DNA of 64,000 nt from Paludisphaera soli. Its GTDB lineage: Bacteria > Planctomycetota > Planctomycetia > Isosphaerales > Isosphaeraceae. The notes under the pieces were generated by a model that was not told where the DNA came from, ran no database searches, and saw only the letters and a program-made list of their open reading frames with translations. The translations under genes and the position numbers were made by a program. Below, piece by piece: positions 35,090-43,421 of the stretch; within the stretch, counting starts at the first letter, position 1, and each line of letters opens with the position of its first letter. Location: the NCBI RefSeq assembly GCF_011064595.1, contig NZ_JAALJI010000001.1, positions 496,001 to 560,000 on the forward strand. Reading direction: 5' to 3'.

Positions 35090-36850
35090 ATGTCCCCTGT
35101 CGTCGCGTCCCGCGCGGTGGTATATCTGCTCGTTTCCTTGATGATGCGGACGTGCCCAGACGACGGCCCGCGAGGAACGCCGCCCCATCCGGACGCGGGC
35201 CCTCGCGACGGCCCCCGGCCGGCGTTCGGCCCGGCCGACGTGGCGTCGCATCGCGGAAGGCGGAGCAGGATCGTGCAGCGCGTCGAGACAGTTCGCGAGG
35301 CTTGGGAGGAGGCGCTCGGCCGGGTCGGCCGGGGCCTGCACGTCGCGATCGAGGACGACGGGTCCCCCCGGATCGTCGAGGCTCCGGGGCGCGACTCAAA
35401 CGACCGCGCCGCGTTCGTCCCCCCCTTTCCGATCGACCGCCTCGGCGACGCCTCGTTCCGCGCGGCCCACGGCGTCCGCTACGCCTGCATCGCCGGCGCG
35501 ATGGCCAACGGGATCGCCTCGGTCGAACTCGTCGAGGCGATGGGCCGGGCCGGCATGCTCGGGATTTTCGGGGCCGCCGGGCTTGGCCTGGACGCCGTCG
35601 AAAAGGCCGTCGACCGAATCCAGGGCTCTTTGGGGGATAAAGCCCCATACGGCTTCAACTTGATCCACAGCCCGCACGAGCCGGCGATCGAGTCGGCTGT
35701 GGTGGACCTCTACCTTCGAAGGAAAGTCCGGCTGGTGGAGGCTTCCGCCTTCTTGAGCCTGACGCCGACGGTGGTCCGCTATCGCGTCTCGGGGATCCAC
35801 CGCGACGAGCGGGGCCGCGTGGTCGCCCCGAATCGGCTCATCGCCAAGGCTTCCCGCGTCGAGGTCGCCCAGCGCTTCCTGGCCCCGCCGCCCGAGAAGA
35901 TCCTGCGGGCGCTCGTGGAGCAGGGTGCGATCGACGCCGACCAGGCCGCGATGGCCGAGACCATCCCGATGGCCGAGGACCTCACGGCCGAGGCCGATTC
36001 CGGCGGCCACACCGACAACCAACCCCTGGTCGTCCTCCTGCCGACGTTCCTGGCCCTCCGCGATCGACTCGCCGCGCAGCACGGCTACGATCGGCCCCTG
36101 CGGGTCGGCGCCGCGGGGGGGATCTCGACCCCCTGGGCCGCGGCGGGGGCCCTGGCGATGGGCGCGGGATACCTGGTGACCGGGTCGGTCAATCAGGCCT
36201 GCGTCGAGGCCGGCACGTCCGACGTCGTCAGAACGATGCTCGCCCAGGCCCAGCAGGCCGACATCGCGATGGCGCCCGCCGCCGACATGTTCGAGATGGG
36301 GGTCAAGGTGCAGGTCCTCAAGCGAGGGACCATGTTCGCCATGCGGGCCGCCAAGCTCTACGAGTACTATCGGGCTTACGACCGGCTGGAGTCGATCCCC
36401 GACGCCGACCGGGCGACGCTGGAGAAGACCATCTTCCGCACCCCCCTGCCCGATGTCTGGGAGCAGACCCGGGCGTTCTTCGCCCGCCGCGACCCTACCC
36501 AGATCGCCAAGGCCGAGGCCGACGCCAAGTACAAAATGGCCCTGGTCTTCCGCTGGTATCTGGGCCAGTCGTCGCACTGGGCCAACGTCGGCGAGCCCTC
36601 GCGAGTGGTCGACTACCAGATCTGGTGCGGGCCGGCCATGGCGGCCTTCAACGACTGGACGCGGGGCACGTTCCTGGAGAAGCCCGAGAATCGCCGCGCG
36701 GCAGACGTCGCCTTGAACATCCTCCACAACGCGGCCGTCCTGCTGCGGGCCCGGACGGCGGCCATGCAAGGCGTCGTCCCCCCCGACGGTTCCCCCCGAT
36801 TGGCCCCCCGGCCGCGTGATGAGATTGAGAAGATGGGATCGGATCTTTAA
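35090..36850 (+). CDS. pfaD: PfaD, flavin enoyl reductase of a PUFA-synthase-like complex
   Basis: The product is up to 586 residues. PfaD is a trans-acting FMN enoyl reductase of the 2-nitropropane-dioxygenase fold that reduces chains held on PfaA. Clear matches are RYACIAGAMANGIASVELVE, MLGIFGAAGL, YGFNLIHSPHEPAIE, VEASAFLSLTPTVVRYR, EADSGGHTDNQPLVVLLP and GAGYLVTGSVNQACVEAGTS. The C-terminal part (YKMALVFRWYLGQSSHWAN) is also typical. The start is uncertain: ATG 35090, ATG 35141/35144 and GTG 35273 (GGAG upstream) are in frame; the last gives about 525 residues, near the usual size. It is first of the seven-gene pfa-ole run. Confidence 0.92.
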   Translation: MSPVVASRAVVYLLVSLMMRTCPDDGPRGTPPHPDAGPRDGPRPAFGPADVASHRGRRSRIVQRVETVREAWEEALGRVGRGLHVAIEDDGSPRIVEAPGRDSNDRAAFVPPFPIDRLGDASFRAAHGVRYACIAGAMANGIASVELVEAMGRAGMLGIFGAAGLGLDAVEKAVDRIQGSLGDKAPYGFNLIHSPHEPAIESAVVDLYLRRKVRLVEASAFLSLTPTVVRYRVSGIHRDERGRVVAPNRLIAKASRVEVAQRFLAPPPEKILRALVEQGAIDADQAAMAETIPMAEDLTAEADSGGHTDNQPLVVLLPTFLALRDRLAAQHGYDRPLRVGAAGGISTPWAAAGALAMGAGYLVTGSVNQACVEAGTSDVVRTMLAQAQQADIAMAPAADMFEMGVKVQVLKRGTMFAMRAAKLYEYYRAYDRLESIPDADRATLEKTIFRTPLPDVWEQTRAFFARRDPTQIAKAEADAKYKMALVFRWYLGQSSHWANVGEPSRVVDYQIWCGPAMAAFNDWTRGTFLEKPENRRAADVALNILHNAAVLLRARTAAMQGVVPPDGSPRLAPRPRDEIEKMGSDL

Positions 36851-36938
36851 CATGGTGGGTCGACCTCGCCCCCACTGAAGCGCCCGGACGACCGAGACCT
36901 CCCACCCGGCCCGCATCGACGCTCGAAAGGGAAGTGAC

Positions 36939-39900
36939 TTGAATCAGGCCGATCCCCCGCCTCCCGTCCCGGTGGCCATCATCGGGATGGGTTGCCTGTT
37001 CCCGATGGCGGAAGACCTGGAGCGCTTCTGGTCCAACATCCGCGACCGCCTGGACGCCATCGTCGACGTCCCGGAGACCCACTGGCGTCCCGAGGACTAC
37101 TTCGACGCCGACCCCAAGGCGGCCGACCGCACCTACGCGCATCGGGGCGGCTTCCTCTCGCCGGTCGACTTCCCGCTGCTGGATTTCGGCGTGGCGCCGA
37201 ACGCCGTGGAGGCGACCGACACGACCCAGCTCCTGGGGCTCCTCGTGGCTCGGAAGGCGCTCGAGGACGCCGGTTACGGCGCGGGGGGCCGCGAGCTGGC
37301 CCGCGATCGCGCCAGCGTCATCCTGGGCGTGACCGGGACGCTGGAGTTGGTCATCCCCCTGGGCGCGCGGCTCGGACACCCGATCTGGCGACGCGCGCTG
37401 GCCGAGGCGGGGGTCGAATCCGGCACGGCCGAGGACGTCGTCCGGCGGATCGCCGACTCCTACGTCGGCTGGCAGGAGGCCTCGTTCCCCGGCCTTCTGG
37501 GGAACGTCGCGGCCGGGCGGATCGCCAACAGGCTGGACCTCGGCGGCTCGAACTGCGTGGTGGACGCCGCCTGCGCCAGCTCGCTCGGCGCGGTGAACCT
37601 GGCGCTGCACGAGCTGGCCTCGGGCCGCTGCGACGTCGCCCTGTCCGGCGGGCTCGACACCTTCAACGACATCTTCATGTACATGTGCTTCAGCAAGACC
37701 CCGGCGCTCTCGCCGACGGGCGACGCGAAGCCCTTCGCCGCCGACGGCGACGGCACGATCCTGGGCGAAGGGCTGGGGATGCTGGTGCTGAAGCGGCTGG
37801 CCGACGCTGAGCGCGACGGCGACCGGATCTACGCCGTGATCCGATCCATGGGCTCGTCCAGCGACGGCGGCGGCCAGGCGATCTACGCCCCCAAGGCGGC
37901 CGGGCAGGTCAAGGCGCTGCGGCGGGCCTACGAGCAGGCCGGGATCGCGCCGGAGACCATCGGCCTGATCGAGGCCCACGGCACGGGGACCCGCGTCGGC
38001 GACGGCATCGAGGTCCAGGCGCTGGAGGAGGTCTTCCGGGGCGCGGGGGCGGCGGCCCGGTCGTGCGCCCTGGGCTCGGTGAAGTCCCAGATCGGCCACA
38101 CCAAGGCGGCGGCGGGCGCGGCGGGGCTCGTGAAGGCGGCCCTGGCGTTGCACCATAAGGTCCTGCCGCCGACCATCAAGGTCGAGCGGCCGATCGACCT
38201 CCTGGAGGCCGAGGACTCGCCGTTCTACGTCAACACCGACAGCCGACCCTGGGTGGGCGCCGCCAGCTCCCCTCGACGCGCGGCCGTGAGCGCCTTCGGT
38301 TTCGGCGGCAGCAATTTCCACTGCGTGTTGGAGGAGGCCCGGCCCGATCGCCCGGCCGTCGATTGGGGCGGCGACGTGCAGCTCCTCGCCTACTCCGCCG
38401 ACGACGCCGCGAGCCTGGGCGAAGCCCTCCCAGGCTGGAACCACGGGACGTCCTGGGCCGACGTCCGTTCCGAAGGCGCGCGCAGCCGCTCGGCGTTCCG
38501 CGTCGACCGCCCGCTTCGGCTCCTGGTCGTGGCGCGTCGCGGAGAGACGCCCCCGGCCGCCCTGATCGCCGAGGCCAGGGAACGCCTCGCCGGCGCGTCC
38601 GCCCGCCCCTCGAAGCGCGTCCTCGTGGGTCGCGGCGAACCCGCCGGGAAGCTGGCCTTCCTCTTCCCCGGGCAGGGATCGCAGTACGTCGGGATGGGTC
38701 GCGACCTGGCCTGCCGGTTCCCCCGGATGCTCGCCGCGCTCGAGTCGGCCGACCGCGAGACCGCCTCGCGGCTGGGCGATCGCCTCAGCGGCCGGATCTA
38801 TCCTCCACCGAGCTTCTCCGACGAGGCCCGGCGACGCGACGACGAGGCCCTTCGCGACACCCGGGTCGCCCAGCCGGCCATCGGGGCGATCTCGCTGGGC
38901 CTGCTCGGCATCCTGGAAGACTTCGGGGTGAAGGCCGACATGACCGCCGGCCACAGCTTCGGCGAGCTGTCCGCGCTCCACGCCTCGGGGCGGATCGACG
39001 CCCCGACGATGCTGCGGCTCGCCGCCGAACGCGGGACGCTGATGGGCCGCCGCGACGGCCGCGACGCCGGCGCGATGCTGGCCGCCTTCGCGGCTGCCGA
39101 CCAGCTCGACGCGATCCTCCGCGAGCACGCGCTCGACGTCGTGATCGCCAACAAGAACTCCCCGCTCCAGTGCGTGCTCTCCGGCCCCGAGGCCGAGATC
39201 GAGCGGGCCGAGGAGGTGCTCCGCGCGGCCCGGATCGGCGCCAAGCGGCTCCCGGTGTCGGCCGCCTTCCACAGCCGCTTCGTCTCCGAAGCGAGCCGGC
39301 CGTTCCGCGAGGCCCTCGCGGGCGAGACGTTCGCGGAGCCGGCCTCGCCCACCTTCGCCAACTCGACCGGCGAACCGTACCCGGCCGCGCCCGACGGGGC
39401 CCGCGACCTCCTCGCGGGACAGCTCGCCCGGCCCGTCGAGTTCGTCGCGATGATCGAGGCGATGCATCGCGACGGGGCGAGGGTTTTCCTCGAGGTCGGG
39501 CCGGATGCCAGGCTCAGCTCGCTCGTCGCCTCGATCCTGACCGGCAAGGAGCACGTCGCCGCGGCCGTCGACTCGCCCCGCGACGAGGCGAACGGCCTCG
39601 TGGGCCTGGCCACGGCGCTCGCGACCGTCGCCGCTTCCGGTCGTCCCGTCGACCTCGCCCGGTGGGACGAAGGATTCGCCCCTTCGGCTCCGGCCGGTAA
39701 GCGCGCCGGCCTCACCGTGCTGGTCTGCGGCGCCCACCCGGCTCCCCGACGCAAGCCGGAGCCCGCCCGGACCGAATCAAAGCCCGCCCCCCGCCCCGAG
39801 CCGGTCGCGACGGCGACTCCGAGGCCCGTCGACCGCACGTCGCCGAGGAACGCGCCGCCCGCGGAGCCGCCGGCGGCCCGGAAAACCCCGCCACGCCCCA

Positions 39901-42900
39901 CCTTCGAGCGCCCCATGAACGCCCCCGACCGTCTCCCCGCCGCCTCGACGAACGGCAACGGCAACGGACACGCCCACGATCTGGCCCCGACGTTCGCCGT
40001 CGAGCCCCGGCGTCCGGATCGACACTCGGCCCCCTCTCCCGGCGTCGACTCGGCGCTCCAGCAGACCCAGGATCACCTGGTCGCTCTCCAGCAACTGGCC
40101 CAGCAGACGGCTCGCCTGCATCAGCAGTTCCTGGAAGGCCAGGAAACCGCCCAGCGGACCTTCCAGACGCTGCTGGAGCAGCAGCTCCGCCTGGCCGCCG
40201 GCGCGCCGGCGTCGGTGGCCGCCTCGGTCGCCCCGCCTCGCGCCGTCGAGGCCGCGGCCCCGGCCCCCCCTCCAGCCCCGGTCGTCGCGCCCAGGAGCGC
40301 CGTCGCACCCCGTCCCGAACCTCCGAAGGTCGAGGCCGTCCGGCCTGCGCCCCGGGCCTTCGCGCCCGCCCCCGCCCCGCTCCCAGCCGCCCCCGAACGG
40401 GCGACGGTGGACGCCTCGCCGGTGTCGGGGGTTCTGCTGGCGGTGGTGTCGGAGAAGACGGGGTATCCGGCGGAGATGCTGGAGCTGGACATGCGGCTGG
40501 ACGCCGACCTGGGGATCGACTCGATCAAGCGGGTCGAGATCCTGTCGGCGCTGCAGGACCGGCTGCCGGAGGCCCCGGCGATCGGGCCCGACCAGCTGGG
40601 CTCGATCCACTCGCTCCGCGACATCGTCGCCTTCCTCGGCGCGGGGCCCGCCGCCCCGGCACCGGCACCGGCCGTCGTCCCGGCTTCGGCCGGGCCTGAC
40701 GTGTCGGGGGTTCTGCTGGCGGTGGTGTCGGAGAAGACGGGGTATCCGGCGGAGATGCTGGAGCTGGACATGCGGCTGGACGCCGACCTGGGGATCGACT
40801 CGATCAAGCGGGTCGAGATCCTGTCGGCGCTGCAGGACCGGCTGCCGGAGGCCCCGGCGATCGGGCCCGACCAGCTGGGCTCGATCCACTCGCTCCGCGA
40901 CATCGTCGCCTTCCTCGGCGCGGGGGCCGCCGCCCCGGCACCGGCCCCGGCCGCAACTCCGGCCGTCGACCTGCCCGCGAAAGTCGCGCCCGCGCAGGTC
41001 CGCCTCGAACGGTTGACGCCGCGGCCTCGCGCCCTGCCCGAGCCGGACCGCCGCGAGACCCTCGCCTTCGCGCCGGGGGCGGAGGTCTGGATCACGGACG
41101 AAGGCTCGGCCCTGACGCCGGCGATCCAGGCCGCGCTCGACGAGCGCGGATTCCAGACGCGGGTCGTCGAGGCCGACGAGGCGGGCGCGGGCCTTCCCTC
41201 CGGTGCGCCGGACGCCTTGATCGTCGCGGCGCCGCTTGCGGGCCTGGACTCGACCGCTTTGAAGCGGGCGTTCCGACTAATCCGGGCCGTCGGTCCTCGG
41301 CTGCGGGGACGCACGCCCTCCGCCTTGCTGACCGTATCGCGGCTCGACGGGCGATTCGGGCTCGACGGGCTCGACCCGGCGATCGACCCGGTCGCCGGCG
41401 GCCTCGCGGGCCTCGCGAAGACCGCCGCCCACGAGTGGCCCGAGGTGAGCTGCAAGGCCCTGGATCTGGCGGGCGATCTTGCGGACGTCGATCTCGCCGC
41501 GGCGCGGCTCGTCGACGAATTGACGCGGCGCGGCCCGGTCGAGGTCGGGATTTCGGCGTCCGGGGTCGTGGAGCTGGCGCTCGAGCGGGCCGAATGGACG
41601 TCGGGGAACCACCGCCGCCGGCCGGTCCTGGATCGCGGCGATCTGGTCGTGATCACCGGCGGGGCGCGGGGCATCGCCGCCGAGGCGGCCGTCGCCCTGG
41701 CTCGCTCCTATCGGCCGACGCTCCTGCTCCTCGGCCGGACCGCGGCCCCGAACGGGCCCGAGCCCTCCTGGCTCTCCGGGGCGGCCGACGAGGCGGCCGT
41801 ACGAGCGGCGATCCTCCGGAACGCCCACGAACCGACGACTCCGCAGAAGGTCAACGAACAGGCCCGCGAGGTGCTCGCGCGTCGCGAGATCGAGGAGACC
41901 CTGAGGAGGGTCCGCGACGCCGGCGGGGAGGCGATCTACGAGGCGGTCGACGTCCGCGATCGCGCGGCGGTCCGGCGAGCGATCGATCGCGTCGCCGAAG
42001 TCCACGGGCCGGTGCGGGGCCTCTTCCACGCCGCCGGCGTCCTGGCCGATCGCCGCATCGAGGACCAGACCGACGCCCAGTTCGACCTGGTCTACGACAC
42101 CAAGATCGAGGGCCTGGCCGCCGTCTTCGAAGCGATCGATCCGGCGGGGCTTCGGACCCTCGTCCTCTTCTCATCCTCCACGGCGCGCTTCGGCCGCCTG
42201 GGCCAGGTGGCATATGCGGCGGCCAACGAGGTGCTCAACAAGTGGGCCCAGGTCCAGGCGAGACGACTGCCGGACTGCCGGGTCGTCGCGTTCAACTGGG
42301 GCCCCTGGGAAGGGGGCATGGTCACCCCTTCGCTCCGCGGGGTCTTCGAAAGCGAGGGCGTGGGCCTGATCCCCATGGCCGAGGGGGCCGAACTCGTCGC
42401 CCGCGAGATCCAGGAGTCGCGCGAGAACCCCGTCGAGGTCGTGGTCCTGGCCGACCCGCCCCGGGGCGCGTCGGGGCCGTCGCCCTCCTCGCCGGCCGAG
42501 GCTCGCGATGAGGACCTGGTGCAGGCCGACGGATTCGACGCCGACCTGCGCCCGGCCTTCGAGAGGCTCGTCGACGTCCAGGCGTTCCCGGTCCTCCGAT
42601 CCCACGTGATCGACGGCCACGCGGTCCTGCCGATGTCTCTGATCATGGAATGGCTCTGCGAGGCCGCCGTGCACCGGCACCCGGGCCTGGTCGTCGAAGG
42701 GCTGGACGACCTCCGGCTGTTCAAGGGGGTCGTGCTCCGCGACCATCATCCCGCGCCGGTGTCGCTGCGGGCGGGGAAGGGAGAGCGTCGCGGCGGATCG
42801 CTGGTCGTCCCGGTGGAGATGCGCGGGTCGCTCGGCCAGGGACGCGAGATCGTCCATGCCCGGGCCCTCGTCTCGCTGGTCGACCACCACTCCGAGGGGA

Positions 42901-43421
42901 TGCCGGCCCTGAACAAGCCTACGCGAACCGATCTGGACGCCGATCGCGAGGGCATCTACGAACAGATCCTCTTCCACGGCCCGGCGATGCAGGCGGTCGA
43001 GAGGTTGGAGGGCTGCGACGACCGAATGATCGCCGCCTGGGTCTCCACGGCGCCTTCGCCGGCTAAGTGGGTCGCGAAGCCCCTCCGTCGCGAGTGGCTC
43101 ACCGACCCGCTGGCCGTCGACGCGGCGTTCCAGCTGATGATCCTCTGGAGCCGCTGGACGCGGGAGGCCAATTCGCTGCCGACCGCGGTCGGCTCGTATC
43201 GCCAGTTCCGCCGCCGATTCCCCACCGATGGGGTTCGCGTCGTCCTGGCCGTGCATCAGGCGAGCGACCATCGCGCGACGGCGGACGTGGAGTTCCTCGA
43301 CGCCGACGGCGGGCTGGTCGCCCGGATCGAAGGCTACGAGTGCGTCATCGACCCCGCCCTGAACCAGGCCTTCCGGCGCAATCGGCTGCCGCATCCCCGG
43401 GCGGCCGCGAACCCGCGATGA
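36939..43421 (+). CDS. pfaA: PfaA-like megasynthase: KS-AT-ACP-ACP-KR-DH
   Basis: The 2160-residue iterative PKS/FAS extends acyl chains from malonyl units. Domains: KS (about 8-460; Cys212 in DAACASS, EAHGTGTRVGD, GSVKSQIGHTKAA); malonyl AT (about 565-890; Ser673 in GHSFGE, SAAFHS); Pro/Ala linker with a Gln-rich helix (about 1035-1088); two ACPs (LGIDSIKRVEIL; Ser1195 and Ser1288) identical in protein and DNA; KR (about 1360-1840; VVITGGARGIAAE, SSST, QVAYAAANE); PKS-type DH (His1889 in HVIDGHAVLP). Start is TTG 36939 behind AAAGGGAAG. Its stop overlaps the next start as ATGA. Marine PfaA usually has 5-9 ACPs, so two is low. A phosphopantetheinyl transferase must come from elsewhere. Confidence 0.94.
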   Translation: MNQADPPPPVPVAIIGMGCLFPMAEDLERFWSNIRDRLDAIVDVPETHWRPEDYFDADPKAADRTYAHRGGFLSPVDFPLLDFGVAPNAVEATDTTQLLGLLVARKALEDAGYGAGGRELARDRASVILGVTGTLELVIPLGARLGHPIWRRALAEAGVESGTAEDVVRRIADSYVGWQEASFPGLLGNVAAGRIANRLDLGGSNCVVDAACASSLGAVNLALHELASGRCDVALSGGLDTFNDIFMYMCFSKTPALSPTGDAKPFAADGDGTILGEGLGMLVLKRLADAERDGDRIYAVIRSMGSSSDGGGQAIYAPKAAGQVKALRRAYEQAGIAPETIGLIEAHGTGTRVGDGIEVQALEEVFRGAGAAARSCALGSVKSQIGHTKAAAGAAGLVKAALALHHKVLPPTIKVERPIDLLEAEDSPFYVNTDSRPWVGAASSPRRAAVSAFGFGGSNFHCVLEEARPDRPAVDWGGDVQLLAYSADDAASLGEALPGWNHGTSWADVRSEGARSRSAFRVDRPLRLLVVARRGETPPAALIAEARERLAGASARPSKRVLVGRGEPAGKLAFLFPGQGSQYVGMGRDLACRFPRMLAALESADRETASRLGDRLSGRIYPPPSFSDEARRRDDEALRDTRVAQPAIGAISLGLLGILEDFGVKADMTAGHSFGELSALHASGRIDAPTMLRLAAERGTLMGRRDGRDAGAMLAAFAAADQLDAILREHALDVVIANKNSPLQCVLSGPEAEIERAEEVLRAARIGAKRLPVSAAFHSRFVSEASRPFREALAGETFAEPASPTFANSTGEPYPAAPDGARDLLAGQLARPVEFVAMIEAMHRDGARVFLEVGPDARLSSLVASILTGKEHVAAAVDSPRDEANGLVGLATALATVAASGRPVDLARWDEGFAPSAPAGKRAGLTVLVCGAHPAPRRKPEPARTESKPAPRPEPVATATPRPVDRTSPRNAPPAEPPAARKTPPRPTFERPMNAPDRLPAASTNGNGNGHAHDLAPTFAVEPRRPDRHSAPSPGVDSALQQTQDHLVALQQLAQQTARLHQQFLEGQETAQRTFQTLLEQQLRLAAGAPASVAASVAPPRAVEAAAPAPPPAPVVAPRSAVAPRPEPPKVEAVRPAPRAFAPAPAPLPAAPERATVDASPVSGVLLAVVSEKTGYPAEMLELDMRLDADLGIDSIKRVEILSALQDRLPEAPAIGPDQLGSIHSLRDIVAFLGAGPAAPAPAPAVVPASAGPDVSGVLLAVVSEKTGYPAEMLELDMRLDADLGIDSIKRVEILSALQDRLPEAPAIGPDQLGSIHSLRDIVAFLGAGAAAPAPAPAATPAVDLPAKVAPAQVRLERLTPRPRALPEPDRRETLAFAPGAEVWITDEGSALTPAIQAALDERGFQTRVVEADEAGAGLPSGAPDALIVAAPLAGLDSTALKRAFRLIRAVGPRLRGRTPSALLTVSRLDGRFGLDGLDPAIDPVAGGLAGLAKTAAHEWPEVSCKALDLAGDLADVDLAAARLVDELTRRGPVEVGISASGVVELALERAEWTSGNHRRRPVLDRGDLVVITGGARGIAAEAAVALARSYRPTLLLLGRTAAPNGPEPSWLSGAADEAAVRAAILRNAHEPTTPQKVNEQAREVLARREIEETLRRVRDAGGEAIYEAVDVRDRAAVRRAIDRVAEVHGPVRGLFHAAGVLADRRIEDQTDAQFDLVYDTKIEGLAAVFEAIDPAGLRTLVLFSSSTARFGRLGQVAYAAANEVLNKWAQVQARRLPDCRVVAFNWGPWEGGMVTPSLRGVFESEGVGLIPMAEGAELVAREIQESRENPVEVVVLADPPRGASGPSPSSPAEARDEDLVQADGFDADLRPAFERLVDVQAFPVLRSHVIDGHAVLPMSLIMEWLCEAAVHRHPGLVVEGLDDLRLFKGVVLRDHHPAPVSLRAGKGERRGGSLVVPVEMRGSLGQGREIVHARALVSLVDHHSEGMPALNKPTRTDLDADREGIYEQILFHGPAMQAVERLEGCDDRMIAAWVSTAPSPAKWVAKPLRREWLTDPLAVDAAFQLMILWSRWTREANSLPTAVGSYRQFRRRFPTDGVRVVLAVHQASDHRATADVEFLDADGGLVARIEGYECVIDPALNQAFRRNRLPHPRAAANPR
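40422..40646 (+). repeat. ACP direct repeat, copy 1 (225 bp)
   Basis: Identical base for base to 40701-40925 (offset 279). It encodes the whole ACP core from VSGVLLAVVSEKTGYP to IVAFLGAG. Codons are biased to G-ending forms (gtg, ctg, gcg, ggg), unlike the C-ending style of the flanking gene. Confidence 0.95.
40701..40925 (+). repeat. ACP direct repeat, copy 2 (225 bp)
   Basis: Perfect copy of 40422-40646. Flanking linkers are similar Pro/Ala-rich sequence but no longer identical, so identity stops at the domain borders. Confidence 0.95.

Noticed and set aside
36648-39737. A 1029-residue open frame on the minus strand opposite pfaA
   Set aside because: It is a GC-rich antisense shadow of KS-AT coding sequence: no domain, biased Gly/Arg/Ala/Asp content, no ribosome binding site. 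The same applies to the long minus-strand frame at 46058-49708 opposite pfaC.
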